Assembly: GCF_037911135.1 (NCBI RefSeq) | Contig: NZ_JBBLYU010000003.1 | Span: forward strand, 186,001-250,000 | Length of the DNA stretch: 64,000 nt | Source: Phaeobacter sp. A36a-5a | GTDB lineage: Bacteria > Pseudomonadota > Alphaproteobacteria > Rhodobacterales > Rhodobacteraceae | Reading direction: 5' to 3' | In this document: positions 1-8,843 of the stretch, one piece after another | How positions within the stretch are numbered: the stretch's first letter is position 1 | How the letters are laid out: the number at the start of each line of letters is the position of its first letter | Position numbers and translations under genes: made by a program | Notes under the pieces: generated by a model | What the model was told of the DNA's origin: nothing | The model's input: only the letters and a program-made list of their open reading frames with translations | The model's database searches: none

Positions 1-308
1 GTTGCATCACCGATGAAATAGGCCACCTCCGCATCGGTATAGGCAGGGTTAAGCGGCAGAAACACCGCCCCGGCCATCACCGCGCCCAGATACAGCTCAA
101 TCGCGGCAAGGGATTTCTCCACCTGCGCCGCGACACGATCCCCCGGCTGGACTCCACGTGAAACAAGCGCCGCCGCCATACGCTCAGCCCCGGCGAAGAG
201 ATCCCCATAGCGCAGCGGATCGGCACCGGGACGGGTGGCGAATACGGCATCTTCGCGACCAAGAGAGGCGGCGCGCAGATGGTGGATCAGGGGATTTGCA
301 TCATACAT
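1..308 (-). CDS. matB: malonyl-CoA synthase (AMP-forming), N-terminal part
   Basis: This is the first ~102 codons of an acyl-CoA synthetase of the adenylate-forming family; the rest lies left of the window. Translation starts at an ATG with AGGAG placed 7-8 bases upstream and gives MYDANPLIHHLRAA, then a stretch typical of the N-domain of this family (RYGDLFAGAERMAAAL, GDRVAAQVEKSLAAIELYLG, LPLNPAYTDAEV). The short N-terminus beginning directly with NPL(I/F) resembles MatB-type malonyl-CoA synthases, which make malonyl-CoA from malonate, ATP and CoA in the cytoplasm. The A3 and A5 motifs that would fix substrate class are outside the window, so another short-chain acyl-CoA ligase is possible. 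It diverges from the EamA transporter gene. Confidence 0.6.
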   Translation of the reverse strand, partial: MYDANPLIHHLRAASLGREDAVFATRPGADPLRYGDLFAGAERMAAALVSRGVQPGDRVAAQVEKSLAAIELYLGAVMAGAVFLPLNPAYTDAEVAYFIGDA

Positions 309-424
309 TCAGGGGCTCCTTGCGGCGGTGCGGTTGGGTTTCATGACCCTGCGCGACCTTGGACAAAGCCGGGTGGTAAAATCAACCCGTTGCACTTTTT
401 GATCCGCAGGCGCAGGGTCTGCGC

Positions 425-1360
425 ATGGTGACATCCTTAACATCGCATCAACCGGGCCGTGCCATTGCGCTGAAACTGGCGGCCATTGCCCTGTTCACCG
501 GGCTGTCGGCGATCATCAAGGCAACATCCGATGTGGTGCCCGCGGGTGAGGCGGTGTTCTTCCGATCGTTTTTTGCCATTCCGGTGATCTTGATCTGGCT
601 GACCCTGCGCGGCCAGCTGCCGCGTGGTTTGAAAACATCGCGGCCCGGAGGGCATTTCCTGCGTGGCATCCTGGGAACGACGGCGATGGGGATGACCTTC
701 ATGGGGCTGGGGATGCTGCCACTGCCCGAAGTCACCGCGATTGGTTATGCAACGCCGATCTTCACGCTGATTCTGGCCGCACTTCTGCTTGGGGAGCGGA
801 TCCGGCTGATCCGGATCAGCGCGGTGATCATCGGTCTGATCGGTGTTCTGGTGATGCTCTGGCCGCGACTGGGGGGCGGAGATCTGGGCGATACCGCGAC
901 CCTGGGGGCCATCCTGATCCTGATCGCGACGGTGGCGCGCGGGCTGGTACAGATCCATATCCGCCGTATGGTGATGACGGAACATACGGCCGCCATCGTG
1001 TTCTACTTCTCGCTGACCGCCTCGATCCTGTCGCTATGCACGCTGCCCTTTGGCTGGGTCTGGCCTGACCCCGTTACGCTGGCGCTGCTGATCGGCGCCG
1101 GGCTGGTTGGCGGGGTGGCGCAGATTCTGGTCACCTCCTCGTATCGGTTTGCCCCGGCGTCGATGCTGGCGCCCTACGATTATTCCTCGATGCTGTTTGC
1201 CATTCTGCTGGGCTATATCTGGTTCAATGAGCTGCCGACGCTGGTGATGCTGATCGGTGCCGGGCTGGTGATCGCGGGCAATGTGCTGGTAATCTGGCGC
1301 GAGAGCCGTCTGGGCTTGGAACGCGGCAAGGCGCGGTCGGTTACCGATCCCAAGGGTTGA
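425..1360 (+). CDS. EamA/DMT-family transporter
   Basis: The protein is a 311-residue inner membrane permease of the drug/metabolite transporter superfamily. About ten hydrophobic helices are visible, in two EamA halves (roughly residues 13-135 and 150-285). The first half carries the family pattern in which a Pro-rich helix (LPLPEVTAIGYATPIF) is followed by LLLGERI and a helix of the type IGLIGVLVMLWP; the second repeats it with PASMLAPYDYSSMLFAILLG. Substrate is not predictable; close relatives are often labelled S-adenosylmethionine uptake or amino-acid metabolite exporters. It is a single gene, divergent from matB and convergent with ohrR. The ATG chosen gives a normal EamA length. Confidence 0.85.
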   Translation: MVTSLTSHQPGRAIALKLAAIALFTGLSAIIKATSDVVPAGEAVFFRSFFAIPVILIWLTLRGQLPRGLKTSRPGGHFLRGILGTTAMGMTFMGLGMLPLPEVTAIGYATPIFTLILAALLLGERIRLIRISAVIIGLIGVLVMLWPRLGGGDLGDTATLGAILILIATVARGLVQIHIRRMVMTEHTAAIVFYFSLTASILSLCTLPFGWVWPDPVTLALLIGAGLVGGVAQILVTSSYRFAPASMLAPYDYSSMLFAILLGYIWFNELPTLVMLIGAGLVIAGNVLVIWRESRLGLERGKARSVTDPKG

Positions 1361-1369
1361 GGCTGGCGG

Positions 1370-1816
1370 CTAATCCGCCTCCAGACGGGCGCGCAACCCG
1401 TTGATGCGGTCCCGCAGGTCCAGCAGATCCTGCAGGTCGCCCCCCAGTTCCTTCAGGATACAGGAGGTGATCTCGCCTGCGTTATCCGCCAGATCCCGCC
1501 CCCGCGCTGTAAGCTGCACCAGACGGCTGCGATCATCCTCGGGGTTGGCCACACGTGCCAGCAGCCCCGCAGCCTCCATCCGCTTCAACAGTGGTGTCAG
1601 CGTGTTGGTTTCCAGGTCCAGCTGCTGGCCCAACGCGCCGACGGTCTGCCCATCGGTGTGATAAAGCGAGATCAACACCAGATACTGAGGATAGGTCAGC
1701 CCCAGCGGCGCCAGCAACGGGCGATAGAGCCGAGTCAGCGCGTGGTTTGCCGAATAAATCGCAAAGCACAGGAGATCCGGCGTATCTGGTATGGGGGATG
1801 TTGGCGTATTGGTCAT
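1370..1816 (-). CDS. ohrR: OhrR-type MarR-family peroxide-sensing repressor
   Basis: This 148-residue MarR/OhrR regulator most likely represses the divergent ohr gene until organic hydroperoxides oxidise it. Near the N-terminus the sequence LLCFAIYSA places Cys17 where OhrR proteins carry the peroxidatic cysteine. A second cysteine, Cys119, sits in the C-terminal helix, as in the two-Cys OhrR type that forms an intersubunit disulfide. The winged helix-turn-helix is visible (VGALGQQLDLETNTLTPLLKR, then NPEDDRSRLVQLT in the wing). The start ATG lies only six bases from a TAAATT -10 element, so the transcript may be leaderless. Function is inferred from family and from the divergent ohr neighbour. 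Confidence 0.9.
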   Translation of the reverse strand: MTNTPTSPIPDTPDLLCFAIYSANHALTRLYRPLLAPLGLTYPQYLVLISLYHTDGQTVGALGQQLDLETNTLTPLLKRMEAAGLLARVANPEDDRSRLVQLTARGRDLADNAGEITSCILKELGGDLQDLLDLRDRINGLRARLEAD

Positions 1817-1822
1817 GGGTGC

Positions 1823-1851
1823 AATTTAAATCGTGCACGATCCTTCTTCAA
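1823..1851 (-). promoter_or_regulatory. ohrR promoter with embedded operator
   Basis: Reading the minus strand, TTGAAG (1846-1851) and TAAATT (1823-1828) are separated by 17 bases. The spacer contains the perfect 12-base palindrome ATCGTGCACGAT (1830-1841), so a bound OhrR dimer would block its own promoter. The predicted +1 falls on or next to the ohrR ATG. Confidence 0.55.
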
Positions 1852-1855
1852 GGAC

Positions 1856-1896
1856 TTGACCTTTGCGCCGGAGGATCCATTTATATCGCACACGAT
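1856..1896 (+). promoter_or_regulatory. ohr promoter with OhrR-type operator
   Basis: TTGACC (1856-1861) and TTTATA (1880-1885) are spaced by 18 bases. The near-palindrome ATCGCACACGAT (1885-1896) overlaps the -10 end and the predicted start site. It shares its outer ATCG/CGAT arms with the perfect palindrome in the ohrR promoter, so both are probably bound by the same repressor. Confidence 0.55.
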
Positions 1897-1935
1897 GTAA
1901 TTTACTTCGACAGTGACACAGGAAAGGATCCCATC

Positions 1936-2364
1936 ATGAGTGTTTCTCCCGTCTACACAGCCGCAGCAACCGCAACCGGTGGCCGCGATGGCAAAGCCAG
2001 CATCCACGACAGCGACCTCAGCTTTGATCTGGATCCGCCCAAGGAAATGGGTGGCGGCGGCAAGGGCAGCAACCCCGAGCAGCTGTTCGCTGCCGGCTAT
2101 GCGGCCTGCTACATCGGCGCGATGAAATTCGCGACCACTCAGGACGACAGCCTCGCCAAGGTACCGAATGACGTGTCGGTCCACGCCGAGGTCGGCATTG
2201 GCCCGCGCGACGAAGGCGGCTTTGGTCTCACCGTTGCACTGAAGGTCGCCCTGCCCGGCCTCTCCCCCGAGGAGGCAAAGGCGGTGACCGAGGCAGGCCA
2301 CAAGATCTGCCCCTATTCCAACGCGGTGCGCGGCAATGTGACCGTCACCACCGAGCTGGTCTGA
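1936..2364 (+). CDS. ohr: organic hydroperoxide resistance protein (Ohr/OsmC family)
   Basis: The product is a 142-residue thiol-dependent peroxidase that reduces organic hydroperoxides in the cytoplasm. The two redox cysteines are at Cys58 (AACYIGAM) and Cys125 (HKICPYSNA). The conserved Arg17 (GGRDG) and Glu48 (NPEQLFAAGY), which position the peroxidatic cysteine in this family, are also present. The reading frame is open far upstream, but the ATG at MSVSPVYTAAAT gives the family length and follows the promoter and a GGAAAGGA ribosome site. It is divergent from ohrR and ends before a strong bidirectional terminator. Confidence 0.95.
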   Translation: MSVSPVYTAAATATGGRDGKASIHDSDLSFDLDPPKEMGGGGKGSNPEQLFAAGYAACYIGAMKFATTQDDSLAKVPNDVSVHAEVGIGPRDEGGFGLTVALKVALPGLSPEEAKAVTEAGHKICPYSNAVRGNVTVTTELV

Positions 2365-2406
2365 TCCCGGCACCATGCCCACGGCCCCCAAAGGGGCTGA
2401 TACGGA

Positions 2407-2434
2407 AAAAGCGCGGGGTTTTCCCCGCGCTTTT
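2407..2434. terminator. bidirectional intrinsic terminator between ohr and ilvE
   Basis: A perfect 12-bp stem (AAAAGCGCGGGG / CCCCGCGCTTTT) has a TTTT loop and T-rich flanks on both strands. It serves the convergent ohr and ilvE genes. Confidence 0.85.
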
Positions 2435-2470
2435 GCATTTTAACAGCGATCTGGCGTTCCGGGCGCAGGG

Positions 2471-3337
2471 TCAGCTGCGCACCAGCTCCTCATAGGCTTT
2501 GGCGATCTCACGTGTCATCTCGCCCACCTCGAAGCTGTGCGGACCGATCTGGCCAACCGGGGTGACTTCGGCGGCGGTGCCGGTCAGCCAGCACTGTTCG
2601 AACCCGTCCAGTTCCTCCGGCATGATGTGGCGCTCGTGCACGGTGATACCGCGATCCTTCAGCATACCGATTACGGTCTGTCGGGTGATGCCGTTCAGGA
2701 AACAGTCAGGTTTCGGCGTATGCACTTCGCCATCCTTCACGAAGAAAATATTGGCGCCGGTCGCCTCCGCCACATAGCCACGGTAATCCATGAACAACGC
2801 ATCCGAGCAGCCCTTGGCCTCGGCCTTGTGCTTGGAGATGGTGCAGATCATGTAGAGACCTGCCGCCTTGGCGTGGACCGGGATGGTTTCCGGGCTTGGT
2901 CGTTTCCATTCCGCGATATCCAGTTTGGCGCCCTGCATCTTGGCATCGCCATAATAGGCGCCCCAGCCCCAGACCGCGATGGCCATGCGCACCGGGTTCT
3001 TCGCCGAAGCGACACCCATGTCTTCGCCCGAGCCGCGCCAGACAACGGCCCGCACATAGGCATCCTGCAATCCGCTGGCTTTCAGGGTTTCCTGCTTCGC
3101 GGCTTCGATCTGATCCACGGTATAGGGCATCGGCATATCCAGCGCTTCTGCGCTGGCGACCAGACGCTCCGAATGCTCGCGGCTCTTGAAGATCTTGCCA
3201 TTATAGGCGCGCTCACCCTCGAAGACGGAGGAGGCATAATGCATCGCGTGGCTGAGGATATGGACCTTTGCATCGCGCCAGTCGACCATTTCCCCGTCCA
3301 TCCAGATCAAACCGTCCCGATCATCATAACCCGCCAT
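2471..3337 (-). CDS. ilvE: branched-chain amino acid aminotransferase
   Basis: This 288-residue fold-type IV PLP enzyme transfers the amino group between glutamate and the keto acids of leucine, isoleucine and valine in the cytoplasm. The PLP lysine is Lys157 in PVHAKAAGLY. The class IV signature follows (YVAEATGANIFFV), then the phosphate-binding region ITRQTVIGML. The N-terminal motif SHAMHYASSVFEGERAY is typical of branched-chain enzymes. A strong AGGAGG ribosome site precedes the ATG. It has its own promoter and is a single gene, divergent from petP. D-amino acid or aminodeoxychorismate enzymes share the fold but lack the branched-chain N-terminal pattern. Confidence 0.93.
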   Translation of the reverse strand: MAGYDDRDGLIWMDGEMVDWRDAKVHILSHAMHYASSVFEGERAYNGKIFKSREHSERLVASAEALDMPMPYTVDQIEAAKQETLKASGLQDAYVRAVVWRGSGEDMGVASAKNPVRMAIAVWGWGAYYGDAKMQGAKLDIAEWKRPSPETIPVHAKAAGLYMICTISKHKAEAKGCSDALFMDYRGYVAEATGANIFFVKDGEVHTPKPDCFLNGITRQTVIGMLKDRGITVHERHIMPEELDGFEQCWLTGTAAEVTPVGQIGPHSFEVGEMTREIAKAYEELVRS

Positions 3338-3423
3338 GGCGCACCTCCTAATGCCTCGCCCAATTTCCAGAAGTTGCGCATTATATGACCGGTTCGGACA
3401 TAATGTTGCGCTAAACCTGCGAT

Positions 3424-3452
3424 TCGATACATCTTCAGACTTGGAATGTCAA
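3424..3452 (-). promoter_or_regulatory. sigma70-type promoter of ilvE
   Basis: On the minus strand TTGACA (3447-3452) and TATCGA (3424-3429) are separated by exactly 17 bases, about 85 bases before the ilvE start codon. Confidence 0.5.
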
Positions 3453-3496
3453 CAACGCTGACTTAAAATGGCCTCAACACAACAGGGGAGAGACCC

Positions 3497-4009
3497 ATGG
3501 CAGAAGGGCGACCGGGGCAGGGATTTGGCGGCGAAAGCCTGCTGTTTCTGACGGATGAGCAGTTGCGGCAGGGCATTGAGGCGATGTTCTTTGCCTATCG
3601 CGGATTTACCGCAGACCCGGATCGTATTCTGGCTGAGATGGCCTATGGTCGGGCACATCACCGGGCGATCCATTTTATCAATCGAGCACCGGGCACGACG
3701 GTCAATAATCTGCTGAGCATTCTGGGGGTGACCAAACAGTCGCTGAACCGGGTGCTGCGGGCCCTGATCGGTGATGGTCTGGTGGAAAGCCGGGTCGGGG
3801 TCACCGACAAGCGCGAGCGGCATCTGTTTCTGACCGACAAGGGGCGTGCGCTGGAGGCCAAGCTTTCGGATGCGCAGCGCGCCCGGATGCGCACCGCCTA
3901 CAAGGATGCCGGCCCGGAAGCGGTGCAGGGCTTCAAGCGCGTGCTGGAAGCGATGATGGACGCCGACATGCGGCGCGCCTATGCCAAGCTGCGGGAGAGT
4001 GGCACATGA
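3497..4009 (+). CDS. petP: MarR-family regulator PetP
   Basis: The 170-residue protein is a MarR-type winged-helix regulator. The recognition region reads VNNLLSILGVTKQSLNRVLRAL and the wing has VTDKRERHLFLTDKG. The N-terminal segment FLTDEQLRQGIEAMFFAYR and the 4-base ATGA overlap with an OmpR-type response regulator match the petP-petR pair known from Rhodobacter capsulatus, where both genes are needed for cytochrome bc1 expression. The start follows GGGGAGAG. There is no nearby petABC here, so any link to cytochrome bc1 rests on homology alone. Confidence 0.85.
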   Translation: MAEGRPGQGFGGESLLFLTDEQLRQGIEAMFFAYRGFTADPDRILAEMAYGRAHHRAIHFINRAPGTTVNNLLSILGVTKQSLNRVLRALIGDGLVESRVGVTDKRERHLFLTDKGRALEAKLSDAQRARMRTAYKDAGPEAVQGFKRVLEAMMDADMRRAYAKLRESGT

Positions 4010-4707
4010 CCCGGTTCGATTCCCATTTGCTGATTGTCGATGATGATGAGCGCATTCGCGGCCTGCTGAAGAAGTTCCTGATGCGCGCCGGGTTTCTGGT
4101 CACCGCCGCCCGCGATGCCGCTCATGCGCGGCGGGTATTGTCGGGGCTGGATTTCGACCTGATCGTCCTGGATGTGATGATGCCGGGCGAGGATGGGGTC
4201 TCGCTCACCCGGTCGCTGCGCGAAACCCTGAGCACCCCGATCCTGCTGCTGACCGCCAAGGGCGAAACGGATGACCGGATCGAGGGGCTGGAAGCTGGCG
4301 CGGATGACTATCTGTCCAAACCGTTCGAGCCAAAAGAACTGTTGTTGCGGATCAATGCAATCCTGCGGCGGATGCCTGAGCCCACGGCCCAGGATGCCGC
4401 GCCCAAAGTGCTGCATCTGGGACCGATCCGCTATGATATTGAGCGCGGCGAGATGTGGCAGGGTGAGGAGTTGATCCGACTGACCGGCACCGAAAACCAG
4501 CTGATGAAGATCTTCTCCGCCTGTCCGGGCGAGCCGGTGAGCCGCACCAAACTGGTCGAGGATCTGGGCCGCGACCGTGGTCAGGCGCAGGAACGCGCCG
4601 TGGATGTGCAGATCACCCGGCTGCGGCGCAAGATCGAGCCCAACCCGAAGCAGCCGCAATATCTGCAGACGGTGCGCGGCGCAGGATATATGCTGGCACC
4701 GGATTAG
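4006..4707 (+). CDS. petR: OmpR-family response regulator PetR
   Basis: This is a 233-residue two-domain response regulator. The receiver domain has the acidic pocket VDDDE (residues 11-15), the phosphoacceptor Asp56 (LIVLDVMMP) and Lys105 (LSKPFEPKEL). The C-terminal winged helix is of the OmpR/PhoB type (LTGTENQLMKIF, then RAVDVQITRLRRKIE and VRGAGYML). No histidine kinase is adjacent; the partner gene is petP, which overlaps it by four bases, so the two are translationally coupled. In R. capsulatus the pair controls respiratory gene expression. About 80 bases separate it from the next gene, with a copy of the intergenic GATATTT repeat between them. Confidence 0.9.
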   Translation: MTRFDSHLLIVDDDERIRGLLKKFLMRAGFLVTAARDAAHARRVLSGLDFDLIVLDVMMPGEDGVSLTRSLRETLSTPILLLTAKGETDDRIEGLEAGADDYLSKPFEPKELLLRINAILRRMPEPTAQDAAPKVLHLGPIRYDIERGEMWQGEELIRLTGTENQLMKIFSACPGEPVSRTKLVEDLGRDRGQAQERAVDVQITRLRRKIEPNPKQPQYLQTVRGAGYMLAPD

Positions 4708-4743
4708 GCCCAGAGTTCCGGAGCCGCTGCGCGGCGATTTCAT

Positions 4744-4776
4744 GCCTCCGGCGGGGATATTTCCGGCCAGAAGAAA
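4744..4776 (+). repeat. intergenic GATATTT/CCAGA element, copy a
   Basis: A 33-base unit has the core GGCGGGGATATTT followed by CCAGAAGAA. It matches about 27 of 33 positions of the copies at 13496 and 13653. It ends just before the ribosome site of the deacetylase-family gene. Confidence 0.6.
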
Positions 4777-4786
4777 AGGACGCGCC

Positions 4787-5713
4787 ATGGCGACCGCTTT
4801 GTTAACCCACGCAGATTGCCTGCTGCATGTGACGCCCGAGGGCCATCCCGAGCGGGTGGCGAGGCTGGAGCATGTGCTGCATGCGCTGGCGGGGCTGGAC
4901 CTGCACAGGGTCACCGCGCCGATGGCGGCGGAAGACGATATCCTGCGCATTCACCCAAAGAGCTATCTGGAGGAGCTGCGCCGCAGCCTGCCGCAGGAGG
5001 GATTTGGTCGCATTGATGGCGATACATTCCTGTCGCCCGGATCGCTGGATGCCGCCTTTCGCGCGGCGGGGGCAGCTGTACGCGCGGTCGATATGGTCCT
5101 GACGGGCGAGGTTCAGAACGCCTTTGCCGCGGTGCGCCCGCCCGGCCACCATGCCGAGACAGAGACCGCGATGGGGTTCTGCTTCTTTGGCAATGCCGCA
5201 CTGGCGGCCAAACATGCGCTGGATCACCATGGGCTGGCGCGTGTGGCGGTGGTGGATTTCGACGTGCATCACGGCAATGGCACGCAGGATTTGTTGTGGG
5301 ACGAGCCGCGGGCGCTGTTCATCTCAAGCCAGCAGATGCCGCTCTGGCCGGGATCCGGTCGCCCTGAGGAAGACGGCGCACACGGCCAGATCCTGAACCT
5401 GCCGCTGCCACCCGGATCAGGGGGCGTGCACATGAGGTCGACCTATGTCGATCAGGTGTTTCCGCGGCTGCGGACCTTCAAGCCGGAGCTGATCGTCATC
5501 TCCGCCGGCTTTGACGCGCATCAGGATGATCCGCTGGCCGAACTCAATTGGAGCACCGAGGATTTCCGCTGGCTCAGCCGCGAACTCTGCGCGCTGGCGG
5601 CGGAGATCTGCGCGGGGCGTATCGTCTCGACTTTGGAAGGTGGATATGATCTGAACGCGCTGGCCGCTGCGGCCAAAGCCCACGTGGAAGAATTGATAGA
5701 GGCAGGCAGATGA
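4787..5713 (+). CDS. histone deacetylase family protein
   Basis: The 308-residue protein belongs to the arginase-fold deacetylase superfamily (AcuC/HDAC/acetylpolyamine amidohydrolase). The active-site pair His121-His122 lies in RPPGHHAET. The zinc ligands Asp159 and His161 are in [12 protein letters not shown], and a third aspartate is in [11 protein letters not shown]. It probably removes an acetyl group from a lysine or polyamine in the cytoplasm; the substrate cannot be read from sequence. The reading frame extends further upstream, overlapping petR, but the ATG at [14 protein letters not shown] follows AAAAGGA and gives the family length. Its stop overlaps the xseB start (ATGA). Confidence 0.88.
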   Translation: MATALLTHADCLLHVTPEGHPERVARLEHVLHALAGLDLHRVTAPMAAEDDILRIHPKSYLEELRRSLPQEGFGRIDGDTFLSPGSLDAAFRAAGAAVRAVDMVLTGEVQNAFAAVRPPGHHAETETAMGFCFFGNAALAAKHALDHHGLARVAVVDFDVHHGNGTQDLLWDEPRALFISSQQMPLWPGSGRPEEDGAHGQILNLPLPPGSGGVHMRSTYVDQVFPRLRTFKPELIVISAGFDAHQDDPLAELNWSTEDFRWLSRELCALAAEICAGRIVSTLEGGYDLNALAAAAKAHVEELIEAGR

Positions 5714-5967
5714 CCGACACCACCAGTCCAGAAACACCCGTTGACGAGCTGAGTTTTGAGCAGGCGATGCGCGCGCTTGAAACCGTGGTGGATCAGCTGG
5801 AGCGCGGCGATGTGGCGCTGGATGCGTCCATTGCGCTTTATGAGCGCGGTGCCGCGCTGAAGAAGCGCTGCGAGGACGAGCTGAAGCGGGCCGAGGAAAA
5901 GGTGGCGGCAATCACGCTAGATGCCGCAGGCACGCCGACCGGGACCCAGCCGCTGGATGCCGGCTGA
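5710..5967 (+). CDS. xseB: exodeoxyribonuclease VII small subunit
   Basis: The product is an 85-residue XseB, the small subunit that assembles on XseA to degrade single-stranded DNA into oligonucleotides. The characteristic region [19 protein letters not shown], then [18 protein letters not shown], covers about residues 17-58 and forms the two-helix XseB fold. It overlaps the upstream deacetylase-family gene by four bases and is followed after 3 bases by ispA. The xseB-ispA-dxs order is common in proteobacteria. Confidence 0.93.
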   Translation: MTDTTSPETPVDELSFEQAMRALETVVDQLERGDVALDASIALYERGAALKKRCEDELKRAEEKVAAITLDAAGTPTGTQPLDAG

Positions 5968-5970
5968 GTC

Positions 5971-6855
5971 ATGAGCGCCGCCGCAGACACGCAGAGCCGG
6001 CCCTTTGCCCAGGCGCTGAAAGAAGCCCAGACCCGGATCACCGCCCATATGGAGGCCCGGCTGGGCGGCAACGATCCGCTGCATGCGGCCATGCGCTATG
6101 CCATCACCGGCGGCAAGATGCTGCGCGGGTTTCTGGTTCTGGAAAGCGCGCGCCTGCATGGGGTTGCCGAACAGGCCGCGCTTGAAGCGGCGCTGGCGAT
6201 CGAATGTATTCACGCCTATTCGCTGGTGCATGACGATCTGCCCTGCATGGATGACGATGATCTGCGCCGGGGCCAGCCCACCGTTCACAGGAAATGGGAT
6301 GAGGCGATGGCGGTTCTGGCGGGGGACAGTTTGCAGACATTTGCGTTTGAGCTGCTTGCCGATCCCAAGATCGGACCCCATGCGCTGACCCTGATCCGCG
6401 GGCTGGCGCAATCCTCCGGCAAGGATGGTATGGTCTCCGGTCAGATGCTGGATATCGCCGCTGAAACCGCTGCGAGGCCGCTGGATCTGGATCAGATCAC
6501 CCAGTTGCAGAACCGCAAGACCGGCTGCTTGATTGCTTGGTCCGCGACCGCTGGCGCGGTCATGGCCGGGGCGGATGACAGCCCGCTGCGACGCTATGCC
6601 GATGCGCTTGGCCTTGCTTTTCAGATTGCCGATGACATTTTGGATGTGGAAGGCGACGCTGCCAAGGTCGGCAAGGCCGTGCGCAAGGATGCGGAAGCGG
6701 GCAAGGCCACGTTTGTGTCTCTTCTGGGGCTGGACGCGGCGAAGGATCGCGCCAGAACCCTGATGGAACAGGCCTGTGAGGCGCTGACCCCCTATGGTCA
6801 TGCCGCCGAAACCTTGAAGGAAACCGCGCGCTTCGTTATCTCGCGCGATAGCTGA
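5971..6855 (+). CDS. ispA: farnesyl diphosphate synthase
   Basis: This 294-residue short-chain trans-prenyltransferase condenses IPP with DMAPP and GPP to make farnesyl diphosphate in the cytoplasm. The first aspartate-rich motif is DDLPCMD (residues 88-94), with the two-residue insertion typical of bacterial IspA. The second is DDILD (221-225). GGKMLRG near residue 48 is the IPP-binding region. It lies between xseB and dxs in one run of + strand genes, so supply of the C5 units and their first elongation are encoded together. Confidence 0.94.
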   Translation: MSAAADTQSRPFAQALKEAQTRITAHMEARLGGNDPLHAAMRYAITGGKMLRGFLVLESARLHGVAEQAALEAALAIECIHAYSLVHDDLPCMDDDDLRRGQPTVHRKWDEAMAVLAGDSLQTFAFELLADPKIGPHALTLIRGLAQSSGKDGMVSGQMLDIAAETAARPLDLDQITQLQNRKTGCLIAWSATAGAVMAGADDSPLRRYADALGLAFQIADDILDVEGDAAKVGKAVRKDAEAGKATFVSLLGLDAAKDRARTLMEQACEALTPYGHAAETLKETARFVISRDS

Positions 6856-6914
6856 GCCGCAAGAGACCGCGCCTCGTCAGAGCCAAACGCCCGCCAAACG
6901 CTCAAGGAGCTGCC

Positions 6915-8843
6915 ATGTCAGACCGGCCCCAGACCCCTCTTCTGGATCAGATCACCCGCCCGGCGGATCTGAAATCCTTGAGCGATGCACAGCTGACGCA
7001 GGTCGCACAGGAACTGCGGCAGGAAACCATTTCCGCCGTTTCCGTCACCGGCGGCCATCTGGGCGCAGGTCTGGGTGTTGTCGAGCTGACCACCGCGCTT
7101 CATGCGGTGTTTGACACGCCCCGCGACAAGATCATCTGGGACGTCTCGCACCAGTGCTATCCGCATAAAATCCTGACTGGTCGCCGCGACCGCATTCGCA
7201 CATTGCGGATGAAGGACGGGCTGAGCGGTTTCACCAAACGTTCGGAATCACCCTTTGATCCCTTTGGCGCGGCCCATAGCTCCACCTCGATCAGCGCCGC
7301 GCTTGGTTTTGCCGTGGCACGGGATCTGGGCGGTGTCATTCCCGAAGGCAGCGGCGATGCAATTGCCGTCATCGGCGATGGGTCGATGTCGGCCGGCATG
7401 GCGTTTGAGGCGATGAACAACGCAGGCCATCTGGGCAAGCGGCTGATTGTCATTCTGAACGACAATGAAATGTCGATTGCGCCGCCGGTTGGCGCGCTGT
7501 CGTCCTATCTGTCGCGCCTATATGCCGAAGAACCCTTTCAGGAACTGAAAGCGGTGGCAAAGGGGGCCGCATCCCTGCTGCCTGAACCGTTCCGCGAGGG
7601 CGCCAAGCGCGCCAAGGATATGCTGAAAGGCATGGCGGTGGGCGGCACCTTGTTTGAAAGCCTGGGCTTTTCTTACCTTGGGCCGATTGATGGTCACGAT
7701 ATGGACCAGCTGTTGCCGGTCCTGCGCACCGTGAAGGCGCGCGCCACCGGTCCGATCCTGATCCATGTGCTGACGAAGAAGGGCAAAGGTTATGCCCCGG
7801 CGGAACGCGCCCGCGACAAGGGCCACGCCACCGCAAAATTCGACATGGTGACCGGCGAACAGAAGAAAGCGCCCTCCAACGCGCCCTCCTATACCTCGGT
7901 CTTTGGCAAGGAGCTGGTGCGGCTGGCGGCTGAGGATGACAAGATCTGCGCCGTCACGGCGGCGATGCCCGATGGCACCGGATTGAGCCTGATGGCCGAA
8001 CGCTACCCTTCGCGCTGCTTTGACGTCGGCATAGCCGAGCAGCACGGCGTGACCTTTGCCGCCGCGCTGGCCGCCGGCGGGATGAAGCCCTTCTGTGCGA
8101 TGTATTCCACGTTTTTGCAGCGCGGTTATGATCAGGTGGTGCATGACGTGGCGATCCAGCGCCTGCCCGTACGCTTTGCCATCGACCGCGCCGGTCTGGT
8201 CGGTGCGGACGGGGCGACCCATGCGGGCAGTTTCGACATTGCCTATATGGCCAACCTGCCGGGCATGGTGGTGATGGCCGCCGCTGATGAGGCCGAGCTG
8301 GCCCATATGACAGCCACCGCTGCCGCCTATGATGACGGCCCGATTGCCTTCCGCTACCCCCGCGGTGAGGGCGAAGGTGTTGATATGCCCGAGGTGCCGG
8401 AGGTGCTGGAGATCGGCAAGGGCCGGATGATCCAAGCGGGCAAACGCGTGGCGATCCTGTCCTTTGGCACCCGGCTGGGTGAGGTGAAAAAGGCCGCCGA
8501 GGCGCTTGCCGCCAGAGGCATCACCCCGACAATTGCGGATGCACGTTTTGCCAAGCCGCTGGACCGCGACATGATCCTGCAGCTGGCCGCTGATCACGAG
8601 GCGCTGATCACCATCGAAGAAGGCGCAGTGGGCGGTTTCGGCTCCCATGTGGCGCAGCTTCTGGCGGAGGAAGGCGTCTTTGACAGCGGATTGAAATTCC
8701 GCTCCATGGTGTTGCCCGACACCTTCATCGACCAGGCCAGCCCCGCGGATATGTATGAGGTGGCAGCGATGAACGCCCCGCAGATTGAAGCCAAGGTGCT
8801 GGAGGTTCTGGGTGTGGCGACGATTGGAGAGAAGCGGGCCTAA
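6915..8843 (+). CDS. dxs: 1-deoxy-D-xylulose-5-phosphate synthase
   Basis: The 642-residue thiamine diphosphate enzyme makes DXP from pyruvate and glyceraldehyde 3-phosphate, the first and rate-setting step of the MEP isoprenoid pathway. The cofactor motif GDGSMSAG begins at residue 154. The domain that binds the aminopyrimidine ring contains [20 protein letters not shown]. The segment [15 protein letters not shown] and the C-terminal transketolase domain with [12 protein letters not shown] are typical of Dxs and not of transketolase. The ATG follows AAGGAG. Its 3' end overlaps the convergent epimerase gene, leaving no room for a terminator between them. Confidence 0.96.
   Translation: MSDRPQTPLLDQITRPADLKSLSDAQLTQVAQELRQETISAVSVTGGHLGAGLGVVELTTALHAVFDTPRDKIIWDVSHQCYPHKILTGRRDRIRTLRMKDGLSGFTKRSESPFDPFGAAHSSTSISAALGFAVARDLGGVIPEGSGDAIAVIGDGSMSAGMAFEAMNNAGHLGKRLIVILNDNEMSIAPPVGALSSYLSRLYAEEPFQELKAVAKGAASLLPEPFREGAKRAKDMLKGMAVGGTLFESLGFSYLGPIDGHDMDQLLPVLRTVKARATGPILIHVLTKKGKGYAPAERARDKGHATAKFDMVTGEQKKAPSNAPSYTSVFGKELVRLAAEDDKICAVTAAMPDGTGLSLMAERYPSRCFDVGIAEQHGVTFAAALAAGGMKPFCAMYSTFLQRGYDQVVHDVAIQRLPVRFAIDRAGLVGADGATHAGSFDIAYMANLPGMVVMAAADEAELAHMTATAAAYDDGPIAFRYPRGEGEGVDMPEVPEVLEIGKGRMIQAGKRVAILSFGTRLGEVKKAAEALAARGITPTIADARFAKPLDRDMILQLAADHEALITIEEGAVGGFGSHVAQLLAEEGVFDSGLKFRSMVLPDTFIDQASPADMYEVAAMNAPQIEAKVLEVLGVATIGEKRA

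Noticed and set aside
4006-4707. petR as part of a local two-component system with a kinase
   Set aside because: No histidine kinase gene is adjacent; the neighbour petP is a MarR-type regulator.
7518-8648. 376-codon open frame opposite dxs
   Set aside because: Entirely within the conserved dxs sequence on the other strand; composition is that of a frame shadow.
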